A DNA stretch of 32,882 nt from Natrialbaceae archaeon Tc-Br11_E2g14 (GTDB taxonomy: Archaea > Halobacteriota > Halobacteria > Halobacteriales > Natrialbaceae): NCBI GenBank assembly GCA_001564275.1, contig LKND01000032.1:1-32882 (forward strand), in the 5' to 3' direction. A model generated the notes under the pieces. That model was not told the DNA's origin and ran no database searches. It was given only the letters and a program-made list of their open reading frames with translations. Position numbers and translations under genes: made by a program. Position 1 is the stretch's first letter. Every line of letters starts with the position of its first letter. This document shows positions 6,591-13,830 of this stretch, one piece after another.

Positions 6591-7550
6591 CTACGAGAAC
6601 GAGTCGAGCGTAGCAGATCCAGACGTATTCCCGGCGGAAGCCATATCACTGAAGTCGACTTCGCTTTGTTCTCGTGGGTCTGCATTAGCTAAGAGTTGTT
6701 CGAGTTCATCGAATCCGAGTTGCTCATAGAACATCTCTTCGAGTTTTGACTCATTCACCAAATCGGTGAGCATGTAATTGAGCATGACCAACGTAGACAT
6801 GCTGAACCCCGCATTGACAACGGACTTTTCATCGCCATACGGCATCGGCAGCACACGCATGTCGACTTCTCCACTACGATCTGCTAACGGGAATTCTGGT
6901 TCCCGTTGTTTGAACGTCCAGTCTGTCGTTTTCGCGTTCATAACCATCTGCTCGGCCGTGCTCATATCGACCGAATCGAGTAGTTGAGGATTGTGCCGAA
7001 GGGCTTTGATGAGATGCAGGCTTGTCCCCATGCCAAAGCCGTGTAGATACGTATTGTCCCCGACGTGATCGCGGACGGCTTTGATGATCTTGACCTGCTC
7101 AAGCGGTTCGATACCCAACATCCCACCGATAGCGAGATAGGAGTATCGCTCATAGAATTCGGCGTGTTTCTCGAGATGGTCGACATGGTCGCGCTGGATG
7201 ACAGGGATAATCTCTGAACGGAATTCTGATTCGTTGCTTGCGAGCTCTTCGAACTCAAGGAGTGATTCACGGGTCGCTTCTGGGTCGTCGACGTAGTCCT
7301 TGGGGATTACTTTGGCTGGCCGGCGTTTGATCGCTTCTGCAAGAACTTCCTTGTTGGTCACACTCTCGTCTTGAACGTTAGAGTCGAGAATCATCTCTAT
7401 GCAGCTCCGATCGAGAGCGTCCCAACCCTTCCCGGCTTTACTCAATTTCCATGGATACCAGTAGTGAGCGTTGTACGAGGCTGCGTAGATCTTGCAGCGA
7501 GAGGCGGCCTGCCGGATGATACTCATTTGACCCTCGAACTGTTTCATCAT
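6591..7550 (-). CDS. dpdA: DpdA-like TGT-fold enzyme (7-deazaguanine insertion into DNA)
   Basis: 319 aa with the TIM-barrel signature of tRNA-guanine transglycosylase relatives: a candidate nucleophile region MILDSNV with Asp56, IPKDYVDDPEAT (82-93) in place of the PDVxGD strand, PVIQRDH (116-122), IGGMLGIEP (141-149), and HGFGMGTS (170-177) followed by DSVDMST. No zinc-binding cysteine motif of canonical TGT is present and no RNA-binding PUA domain, and the length fits phage and archaeal-virus DpdA rather than archaeosine TGT. DpdA exchanges guanine in DNA for a 7-deazaguanine, protecting against restriction. The start overlaps the upstream stop (ATGA), so it is translationally coupled to 7547-8359. 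Precursor synthesis genes are not in the window; preQ0 from the host archaeosine pathway could supply it. The alternative is another TGT-like paralog. Confidence 0.75.
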   Translation of the reverse strand: MMKQFEGQMSIIRQAASRCKIYAASYNAHYWYPWKLSKAGKGWDALDRSCIEMILDSNVQDESVTNKEVLAEAIKRRPAKVIPKDYVDDPEATRESLLEFEELASNESEFRSEIIPVIQRDHVDHLEKHAEFYERYSYLAIGGMLGIEPLEQVKIIKAVRDHVGDNTYLHGFGMGTSLHLIKALRHNPQLLDSVDMSTAEQMVMNAKTTDWTFKQREPEFPLADRSGEVDMRVLPMPYGDEKSVVNAGFSMSTLVMLNYMLTDLVNESKLEEMFYEQLGFDELEQLLANADPREQSEVDFSDMASAGNTSGSATLDSFS

Positions 7551-8359
7551 TGGCGGTCACCTCCGACGTCGTCGACGATGCGATCACGAACGGCCGTCGA
7601 GAGGTGGGGACTGAGCGCCCAGATGTCTGTTGACGGATCGTGGTGCGTCGAGTCTGCACCGGGGGTCGTGAGAATACCGACGTGGCAGAGGAGAGATTTG
7701 AGTTGATAGGTCGACAGGCTGTGATAGGAGTCGGTCTCAGAAAGCCAGGATGGACGCTCAGACGATTGGAGTGTTTTGACAGGGGATTCGTCAGGGATTC
7801 GATCAAGACTCAACAGCGTCTCCGAGAGCGTCTCTGGGTGAGCGTCTGCCAGTGCGACGGCCAACTGTGGGAGGGCGAGTGGGCCACGACCAGCGAGAAC
7901 AGCAATAATTGGTTCGACTGGGTGGTACGTAGCAAAGACGGCCTGTGCGACATCTGCGAATACTGGATTGGCGTTGATGAATCGCGATCGGGCGTTCTCA
8001 CTGAGGCTGATGAGAGCGTCTTCAGGAGTGCTATAGTGAGTGGCTGCTTCGTCGACGATAATCTGACCCCGTTCGGTAAGCGCGTTGTGGCTCGTGACAA
8101 GTCCGAGGTCTTGGGCCCCGAAGGCGGCCTCGCCGGCCATCTTGACGAGGTGCTGTGGGACGAGGATCTCAGTCGGTGCATCTGCGGCGGCTGCAAGCGG
8201 GACGCCCAGGTAGTTTTTGGGATGGGTGAGTCGGAAGTGGTACGGTCGAATTTCGCCGGTAGCAGCGGCCATGCGGTCGACGACCGGACCCCCGGCAGAA
8301 CACTGATCGGTCGACGATTGCTGACCAGGTATGCAGCTGGCTTGGTCTGAAACGCTCAT
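7547..8359 (-). CDS. Unknown protein coupled to DpdA
   Basis: 270 aa starting MSVSDQASCIPG. Mostly helical with Ala-rich segments (PLAAAADAPTEILVPQHL, ALPQLAVALADAHPETL) and a C-terminal part (LSTYQLKSLLCHVGIL, then DIWALSPHL) resembling winged-helix modules. No catalytic motif found. The 4-nt ATGA overlap with dpdA implies a partner role, perhaps a DNA-recognition or specificity subunit; that is inference. A degenerate copy of its first 20 codons lies at about 8928-8988. Confidence 0.7.
   Translation of the reverse strand: MSVSDQASCIPGQQSSTDQCSAGGPVVDRMAAATGEIRPYHFRLTHPKNYLGVPLAAAADAPTEILVPQHLVKMAGEAAFGAQDLGLVTSHNALTERGQIIVDEAATHYSTPEDALISLSENARSRFINANPVFADVAQAVFATYHPVEPIIAVLAGRGPLALPQLAVALADAHPETLSETLLSLDRIPDESPVKTLQSSERPSWLSETDSYHSLSTYQLKSLLCHVGILTTPGADSTHHDPSTDIWALSPHLSTAVRDRIVDDVGGDRQ
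8296..8356. repeat. Direct repeat A (5' end of the DpdA-partner gene)
   Basis: About 50 bp similar to 8928-8988 in the same orientation; shared text includes cggtcgac and cagctggctt. The copies flank an AT-rich insert with an oppositely oriented gene. Confidence 0.55.
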
Positions 8360-8577
8360 AGTCCACCTATCGGAGACTGCAAATAGCGTGAGTTGATCGT
8401 CCAACACAGGCCGTCAAAGGCCGCCCAGGTGGCTACGTGATTAATTCCGCTCCGGCTAGTTCTTCAAGTCTACTTTTCCCGACTTGTCCCAGCACATGAA
8501 ACATAAGATTATAATTATCAGTCGTGTTTACCACTCATAAGTGTAGGATAAAAATATTATTGGGTTAAAAAGAAAAC

Positions 8578-8584
8578 GTTTATT
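8578..8584 (+). promoter_or_regulatory. TATA box of the plus-strand membrane protein gene
   Basis: GTTTATTG centred about 26 nt before ATG 8608, which predicts a leaderless transcript. The surroundings are strongly AT-rich. Confidence 0.5.
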
Positions 8585-8607
8585 GGGTGTTGTTTGAATT
8601 AGGTGCC

Positions 8608-8883
8608 ATGTCACTTAAAACAGGGGCGATGGTTTTGCTCGTTTTTGGTGCTTTGTTGTTCAGCATCGGATTCAGCATCGAACAAGACTACCAAGAATGG
8701 GAAGACGACCGATCTGCGATGAAAAGCCAGTGCATACAAGGGACGTTTGATTGGAGTCGGTGTGATTATATTGACAATTTAGAGAATCCAAACGATAGCG
8801 GTAGCTTATACATTAATGGCGGAGGTGTAATGCTGATCGTAGGAATGGTAATACTATTGTACGACGAATGGGATTTGACGTGA
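8608..8883 (+). CDS. Small membrane protein with two transmembrane helices
   Basis: 91 aa, start at MSLKTGAMV; an upstream TTG would sit before the predicted transcription start. Helix 1 (AMVLLVFGALLFSIGF) and helix 2 (GGGVMLIVGMVILLY) flank a hydrophilic loop of about 45 residues with two cysteines (SQCIQG, SRCDY) that could form an extracellular disulfide. It is one of the few plus-strand genes and is AT-richer than its neighbours, so it may have come from elsewhere. No family recognised. Confidence 0.65.
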   Translation: MSLKTGAMVLLVFGALLFSIGFSIEQDYQEWEDDRSAMKSQCIQGTFDWSRCDYIDNLENPNDSGSLYINGGGVMLIVGMVILLYDEWDLT

Positions 8884-8927
8884 GAGTACCACCAACCACA
8901 CGTTGAGAGTGAGAATATCGGTGGGAC

Positions 8928-8988
8928 AGTGGTCGGTCGACGGTCGACAATTCTTGACCGGGTATACAGCTGGCTTGTTCTAAACGGT
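8928..8988. repeat. Direct repeat B: degenerate copy of the DpdA-partner gene start
   Basis: On the minus strand it reads EQASCIPGQELSTVDRP, against DQASCIPGQQSSTDQ at the start of the 7547-8359 product, with a 7-bp extra ggtcgac. It begins right after the stop of the 559-aa gene and has no start codon. Confidence 0.55.
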
Positions 8989-10667
8989 TATTTCCGTTCC
9001 GACTCAAAGGCGACGTCTTGGCCGGGCTCAATCGGGATTCGGTCGATTTCTTGGCCGTCTTCGTCGTAAATGACGATGTAGTAGTCGACGGCATCATCAT
9101 CTGGTGCAGGTTCAGTGTCGATCTCGTCGCCTGTCTCGTCGATAGCCTCTGCAGAGTCAAGATCGTCGACGTCTGTGCCGCCGATGAACTCGTAGACCTC
9201 CTCGGTATCGAACAGAATGACTGCCTCGTCGGTGTGAGCGTTCACGAATATGTTTCGAACCACATCGGTCTGGTCAGGGGTGACGACTTTTGAGTGCCAC
9301 CAGAGTTGGCCGTCGACCGAAACGGGAACAGGCTCGACGACGAGCGCATCACCGTCTGGACCCCACGAGGTCTGAGTATCTGTCCCTCGGGCAATACCCA
9401 TTGCTCGGTCGGGGCCACGGAGAGATTCAGCACCAGTCGCGTAGTAGGACAACTCACCAGTGGTCGCATCGACGAACCAGACTTCATCAAGTCCAGCTGT
9501 CGACGTTCCGTGAGGTTCCATTGCCATGACGTAGGTCATTTGCTCACCAGCGAGGTCGATCACGAACGGTTGGTCATTTCCAGCACCGGATGGAAGTGTC
9601 GCAGGTTCGATGACGCCCTCGAAACTACCGACAACAGAGAGCTGATTGATGATTCCGTTACGGTAGCCAAGGCTGCTCATCTGCCGTTCTGCGACATCGA
9701 GGGGGTAGAGTCGCTGCCCAGCAAGGATCTCCGACTGTTGTGCTTCTTCAGGGGATAGGTGGTCAATAGTCCCGTCCTCATGGACGAGTGCAACGCCGTT
9801 CCAGACAGGGACTGTGTGAGGTATAGGGCTTAGTCTCCATTCGTGGCCCGTTTTCGTGTACGCCATGTAGGCAGAATCGTCGTGGACGAACTCAATTGGA
9901 TCGTCGACGTAGGCACTCCAGTAATCAGAGGTTTTCAGATTCCAGTCGGCACTACGATGCAGGAGCATGTTCTCACCGTAGCGGAAATGATTATCGTCGA
10001 ACGCCTGCATTTCTCGATTCTCCATCCGAGTCATATCCGAGAGCAAAACGCCACGTTGGTTGCCGGTCAACTGTACACGAAACGGATCGGGTTCGATGGC
10101 ATACGACCACGCTAATCGCCCATCGGACATACGAGCGATGTCAGAGTCACCTAACCGGTGTTGACGATAAGAGACACTACCACGGGTTTGCGTGTCAGCA
10201 ACGGCACGGGGAGTGATCCGAGCGTTTTCTTCGTTTACCTCGGGGAATTCTCCGAGGATGTCGGCATCCTCCATTGTATCTTGTGCTAATGATCGCTGTT
10301 CGACGAGAGATGCGGGAATGGCATACATTGCCGAGATAATAAAGAGGACCACAAACACAGTTCCGAGAATCGCGGCTTTCTGTTGAAGCCTGAATATTGG
10401 GTCGGCATGACCGACAGAGTTCTCGGTATCCGGTGGTGTGAACAGTAAGATTAGACCTGCAATGAGAAGGCCGAGCGTGAGAATTAGCACACCCGGTGAG
10501 TACACCGCGTTGTAGATAACACCGTGAAAGATCGGTCGTGCTATCCAAACAATGACGGCAAGGAGAAGCAAGCCGAGTATCCTGATGCCGAGGAAGCGAG
10601 GAAGGTTGTCGTGATTCAAAAGCCGCTGTACTCTGCTGTCGGTGGTTTGGTCGTCTTCTTGACTCAT
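8988..10667 (-). CDS. Large membrane-anchored protein with extracytoplasmic domain
   Basis: 559 aa. A cytoplasmic N-terminus (about 30 aa) is followed by three hydrophobic helices: GIRILGLLLLAVIVWIA, GVLILTLGLLIAGLILLF and AAILGTVFVVLFIISAMYAI. The remaining 420 residues are a soluble, acidic, beta-rich domain (EVWFDATTGELSYY-like and DGQLWWHSKVV segments) ending in a very acidic linker (EPAPDDDAVDYY) and a small beta module (IVIYDEDGQEIDRIPI). Nothing catalytic is evident. The plan suggests a surface or envelope protein, or a membrane component of a transfer machine. Single gene with its own promoter. Confidence 0.75.
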   Translation of the reverse strand: MSQEDDQTTDSRVQRLLNHDNLPRFLGIRILGLLLLAVIVWIARPIFHGVIYNAVYSPGVLILTLGLLIAGLILLFTPPDTENSVGHADPIFRLQQKAAILGTVFVVLFIISAMYAIPASLVEQRSLAQDTMEDADILGEFPEVNEENARITPRAVADTQTRGSVSYRQHRLGDSDIARMSDGRLAWSYAIEPDPFRVQLTGNQRGVLLSDMTRMENREMQAFDDNHFRYGENMLLHRSADWNLKTSDYWSAYVDDPIEFVHDDSAYMAYTKTGHEWRLSPIPHTVPVWNGVALVHEDGTIDHLSPEEAQQSEILAGQRLYPLDVAERQMSSLGYRNGIINQLSVVGSFEGVIEPATLPSGAGNDQPFVIDLAGEQMTYVMAMEPHGTSTAGLDEVWFVDATTGELSYYATGAESLRGPDRAMGIARGTDTQTSWGPDGDALVVEPVPVSVDGQLWWHSKVVTPDQTDVVRNIFVNAHTDEAVILFDTEEVYEFIGGTDVDDLDSAEAIDETGDEIDTEPAPDDDAVDYYIVIYDEDGQEIDRIPIEPGQDVAFESERK

Positions 10668-10676
10668 TGAAATTCT

Positions 10677-10698
10677 ATCTCTTTTCAGAGAGTTAAAC
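10677..10698 (-). promoter_or_regulatory. TATA box and palindrome upstream of the 559-aa gene
   Basis: Gene sense: GGTTTAACT, then TCTCT-gaaa-AGAGA (10678-10691), then ATG at 10667. A different palindrome sequence but the same position as the other operators of the window. Confidence 0.4.
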
Positions 10699-10858
10699 CG
10701 TTTGTATCTTGATTTCGATCTGGGAGTCTGTCAACTTTCCCAGAACGCATCTGCACACATTTAGAACCGAAAAATAACGAAGGTGGAAGATTTGAACAGA
10801 CAGCGTTCAAATTCTTTTTCGATAACGAGTCTTTTGTCAAGGGGCATCAAAATAGTCG

Positions 10859-10948
10859 CTATATAATGAAGTAGACGGGAATCCCGATGAATATCATTCC
10901 TGCAGAGACAAGATATCGACCGTTGTATCCAAGATGGCCCGCCCCCAT
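10859..10948 (-). CDS. Possible membrane microprotein, 29 aa
   Basis: ORF in the same frame as the zinc-ribbon gene above it. The first half (MGAGHLGYNGRYLV) is polar and Gly-rich, the second is a hydrophobic helix (SAGMIFIGIPVYFII). No strong ribosome site is visible. It belongs to a cluster of three microgenes; a competing longer frame over this stretch has an unnatural Ser/Thr/Gln-rich composition. Confidence 0.35.
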   Translation of the reverse strand: MGAGHLGYNGRYLVSAGMIFIGIPVYFII

Positions 10949-11005
10949 ACGCTGATTTCCCCGGCTTCGTCTCCAGATCGAACAGAACCGCCGTCAGTAA
11001 TTAGT

Positions 11006-11173
11006 TTATGTTTGGAACTCTCCGCAGTCGATACATTTGACCCGGTCTCGAATGTATCGCAGAGAGGTGCTGCTACAGTTTTCGCAGCTTGACCGCTTTG
11101 CTTCGAGATCTGGAATCCGTTTTCTTTTTGATATTCTTTCGGCTTCGTCAGGGATGGGTTCGTGTTCTGACAT
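11006..11173 (-). CDS. Zinc-ribbon microprotein, 55 aa
   Basis: MSEHEPIPDEAERISKRKR starts an acidic then basic N-terminal helix; two CxxC knuckles follow, CENC (30-33) and CIDC (47-50), separated by 13 residues (STSLRYIRDRVK). This rubredoxin-like zinc ribbon is typical of small archaeal DNA- or RNA-binding adaptor proteins. The alternative frame across the same bases (11241 to 10894) lacks such a signature. Function beyond zinc binding unknown. Confidence 0.65.
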   Translation of the reverse strand: MSEHEPIPDEAERISKRKRIPDLEAKRSSCENCSSTSLRYIRDRVKCIDCGEFQT

Positions 11174-11240
11174 ACGTCTGATTGCGTTCTTGTCTCACTT
11201 ACCGTTTTCTGCTGTCTGTCGCTGCTGGGTCGGTTATCCA

Positions 11241-11339
11241 TTAGAACCCACCTGCCCAAGCGAAAAAGATAGTGACGAAAATGCCAAGCAAGACCGTCAA
11301 AAATCCAGAGATAATTTCCCTCTTTCTGTCTTTTGTCAT
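11241..11339 (-). CDS. Membrane microprotein, 32 aa
   Basis: MTKDRKREIISG then a single hydrophobic helix FLTVLLGIFVTIFFAWAG. Positive charges precede the helix, so the N-terminus should stay inside. Its stop overlaps an ATG (TAATG) that opens the doubtful frame discussed under rejected items. Supported by composition and by its place in a microgene cluster. Confidence 0.45.
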   Translation of the reverse strand: MTKDRKREIISGFLTVLLGIFVTIFFAWAGGF

Positions 11340-11376
11340 TACTGTTCTCCGTCTTTGTATCGTTCAGAAGTCATAA

Positions 11377-11625
11377 TCAGTAATTGAACTCCAACCGCGC
11401 ATTGCCTTTGTTGAGATTCGGCCAGTGGCCGCTTGCACGGATACCGTGTTTTATCTCAACCACTTCAATGTCACCAGCGTCTAACGCTTGTAGGAAGTGT
11501 TGGCGTGCGTTCTCACCGTAAGAGTTCTTGAATTGCGTCCACGAACAAAATGGGTCTTCGTATGGGTCTGCGTGTTCAAAGTAGGCTTCAGACAACTTAT
11601 CACGGTCGTAGTCTGGTTCGCTCAT
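11377..11625 (-). CDS. Unknown acidic protein, 82 aa
   Basis: MSEPDYDRDKLSEAYFEHADP; the middle (NARQHFLQALDAGDIEVVEIKHGI) looks like a helix and strand, ending ARLEFNY. A Shine-Dalgarno-like GAGGAG lies about 11 nt before the ATG and an AT-rich TATA candidate (AATATATGA) about 50 nt upstream, so this gene may have a real leader, unlike its neighbours. No family recognised. Confidence 0.6.
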   Translation of the reverse strand: MSEPDYDRDKLSEAYFEHADPYEDPFCSWTQFKNSYGENARQHFLQALDAGDIEVVEIKHGIRASGHWPNLNKGNARLEFNY

Positions 11626-11689
11626 TGTTGCTTTACTCCTCTCCCAGACCGTGCATCGTTTTCAGTTGTCATATATTTGTATCAACCAT

Positions 11690-12574
11690 CTACAGCCGAA
11701 TACCTGTTGGAATAGGACTGTTATTTCGGGCAGCACGGAGGACAACTGCTTCGAGATCATCATCGAGATTGGCTTCAACGTTAGCCACCCACCCCGCATC
11801 GAAAATATTCCGACAAGAGACTGTAACTGATTCTTCAAGCAGATCGCCAGATACCGTTAGTTCTGCATGGTGATCTTTCGCGTTGCTATCTTCAATAGCA
11901 GCCGAGCTTTCCCATTTCTTTTCGATTTCGACAGTCAGTGTGGCTGCTTTCTCATCAACATCGATTGACTCGAAAATGCTTTCTCGAAGCTCCAGTATCT
12001 CCTCGTCTGTGACCGAATCGAGATCTTCTATTTTGACATCATAGACGCGGCCCATCATAGGTACTCTGCCAACGCGAACTTTACCGTCTTTGTTCTCAAT
12101 ATTCGATTCGTAATAACCGACACCGCCACCAAGCCACTTCACTTTCGCAACGTCGGAAAGGATATCGTCCGATCGGAGTTCGGATACTACGCCTCGTTTA
12201 GGCGGTTGGGGTTCACCGTTGAGCTCTTCTTGGAGCGTTACGACATCCCCGACACTGAAATACTCGAGTGGATCAATGTTACTGAGGCGCGATTCGCGGC
12301 GCAGGTCGTCGACCGACAGGTCGTTTCGGTCTAACAGCTCACCGAGAGTCATCTTGTCGCCTTCGTTGTCGAGTCTGTGTTGGATTCCGGCACCGGTTCG
12401 GAGTAGTTTGATCACTGTTCCAGCAATGTCGACCCAGTGCTGGGCTTCTTCGCTTGGAGGAGTGACTTCTGGGACTAGCCTTCTGCCTTTGGAGGTTCCA
12501 GAGCGGAATGTCTCACCTTTGATCTCAAATTCGATGCTTCTTATCTCTTCGTCCGTCATTTGGATGTCTGTCAT
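11690..12574 (-). CDS. Unknown protein, 294 aa
   Basis: Starts MTDIQMTDEEIRSIEFEIKGE. The N-terminal 100 residues contain an amphipathic helical part (LGELLDRNDLSVDDLRRESRL); the centre has a small beta-barrel look (FSVGDVVTLQEEL, then AKVKWLGGGVGYYES), like SH3/KOW-type DNA- or RNA-binding modules; the end holds two beta-rich halves (ATLTVEIEKKWESS, ESVTVSCRNIF). No catalytic residues stand out. TATA-like AATATAC lies about 30 nt before the start. Confidence 0.65.
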   Translation of the reverse strand: MTDIQMTDEEIRSIEFEIKGETFRSGTSKGRRLVPEVTPPSEEAQHWVDIAGTVIKLLRTGAGIQHRLDNEGDKMTLGELLDRNDLSVDDLRRESRLSNIDPLEYFSVGDVVTLQEELNGEPQPPKRGVVSELRSDDILSDVAKVKWLGGGVGYYESNIENKDGKVRVGRVPMMGRVYDVKIEDLDSVTDEEILELRESIFESIDVDEKAATLTVEIEKKWESSAAIEDSNAKDHHAELTVSGDLLEESVTVSCRNIFDAGWVANVEANLDDDLEAVVLRAARNNSPIPTGIRL

Positions 12575-12638
12575 TTTTTAGTTCTATGGAGCCAAATCAT
12601 TTGTATATTGTCATCATGGCTATTGAATTTCTGCTTAT

Positions 12639-13388
12639 CTATCCCCCGTAGACTTCTTTCCAGATGGCCTTGCTCACTGGAGTATCCAATACGACATCTT
12701 CGTCGAAGATATCCATCCGCATGATGACGACCGCGAAGATCGCATCGCTGTAGAACTCCTGGAGTGCCCAGTAGACGTAGTGTGTGAATCCCATTCCGCT
12801 GCGCGGGAGCGTGAGTTGATCTTCGACGTCTTCTGAGCCGCCAAATTCGGACGGGTCGAAACTATCGATAACGAAGGCGTACTCGGAGAGATGTCGTAGC
12901 ACTTTGTGCATTGGCATTGCCCCTATGGTACAGCCGACGACTTCGCGAGCGCCGAAGTCAGCACAAAACGCCTTGATTTCGTCGGGGTCGTACATTTTGC
13001 GCTCTTGGACCTCTTCGTAGGCGATATCGGCGAGTTCTTCCAGCCGGTAGATCGGGCCTTTACTGTCAAGTTCGATCAGGCGTCGTGAAAGTCCGTCCCG
13101 GTAGTCAGTGGCCGGCGTTGACGATTCACTGGAGGTGTGGGCAGACGTTGGCTTAAATGCAGTCTCGCGTTCTTTGTAGTCGACATAACAGGGTTCGTAG
13201 CCCTCGTCACACACCCACGAGACGAATTCGTCTTCGATGTGGAAGTCGCCTGCACGCTGCGAGAGGATCAAAAAGAGTGGTCCGTCTTCGCCTTCACGTC
13301 GGGAACACACGTTCAGTCCTTCAGCTCGGAGTTTTTCGACATCCTCCTCGATTTTCTGTTCGCGTTCGCTCGTTGAATCGGTCATCAT
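12639..13388 (-). CDS. Unknown protein coupled to the DUF6908-like gene
   Basis: 249 aa, start at MMTDSTSEREQ with a 4-nt ATGA overlap with the preceding gene. A charged coiled-coil N-terminus (EQKIEEDVEKLRAEG) leads into an alpha/beta region (DGPLFLILSQRAGDFHIEDEFVSWVCDEGYEPCYVDY), a Ser/Thr linker, and a C-terminal domain with GFTHYVYWALQEFYSDAIFAVVIMRMD. Not assigned to a family. Confidence 0.65.
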   Translation of the reverse strand: MMTDSTSEREQKIEEDVEKLRAEGLNVCSRREGEDGPLFLILSQRAGDFHIEDEFVSWVCDEGYEPCYVDYKERETAFKPTSAHTSSESSTPATDYRDGLSRRLIELDSKGPIYRLEELADIAYEEVQERKMYDPDEIKAFCADFGAREVVGCTIGAMPMHKVLRHLSEYAFVIDSFDPSEFGGSEDVEDQLTLPRSGMGFTHYVYWALQEFYSDAIFAVVIMRMDIFDEDVVLDTPVSKAIWKEVYGG

Positions 13389-13762
13389 GCTGTCGCCTCT
13401 GCCAGTTGATTGGCTGCGTCGACGAAGCCCTGGGCCTGGAGATTGCGATCCCACGTCCCGTCTGCGAATGACTGGACATCAGGTAGTCCTGACTCGTTGT
13501 GCTGGTAGAGGTGTGGGTGCTGGGTGTACTCGACGGCCGTCCACTGGCCGGTTTCGGCGTCGACGTCGAAGACGATTTCTGGGTCGCACATTAGATCGCC
13601 CATCTGAATGTAATGGTGGGCAACCGACAGTTGCGTCTTACCGACCCGCTCGATGGTCAGATCCATCATTGCTTCTACTTCGATGGTGATTGCTTCGTTG
13701 ACGTCAAGATCGAGTGCCGATTCATAACCGAGTGTGGACAGTATTCCTTTGATAGAATCCAT
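13385..13762 (-). CDS. DUF6908-like protein
   Basis: 125 aa. The segment TIERVGKTQLSVAHHYIQMGDLMCDPEIVFDVD, followed by a short W..VEYTQH strand and SFADGTWDRNLQAQGF near the end, matches the plan of DUF6908 proteins, which are common on actinobacterial and haloarchaeal plasmids and phages and have no established function. It is the promoter-proximal gene of a two-gene operon; upstream lies a weak copy of the shared module (CAATTTCTC, ending ATCATG). Family assignment is from memory of motif order. Confidence 0.65.
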   Translation of the reverse strand: MDSIKGILSTLGYESALDLDVNEAITIEVEAMMDLTIERVGKTQLSVAHHYIQMGDLMCDPEIVFDVDAETGQWTAVEYTQHPHLYQHNESGLPDVQSFADGTWDRNLQAQGFVDAANQLAEATA

Positions 13763-13830
13763 GATTCACAGATCAGTCAAGAGAAATTGCCTCGGAGAGC
13801 ACCCCAACGAGACTTTCGAACGAACCTTCG

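Noticed and set aside
6591-7550. Archaeosine tRNA-guanine transglycosylase for the TGT-fold gene
   Set aside because: Too short, no PUA domain and no C-x-C-x2-C...H zinc site; DpdA fits better.
10894-11241. 116-codon frame starting MDNRPSSDRQQ
   Set aside because: Ser/Thr/Gln-rich and not acidic; it overlaps a frame encoding a clear two-knuckle zinc ribbon (11006-11173) that explains the region better. A short coupled product of this frame cannot be excluded.
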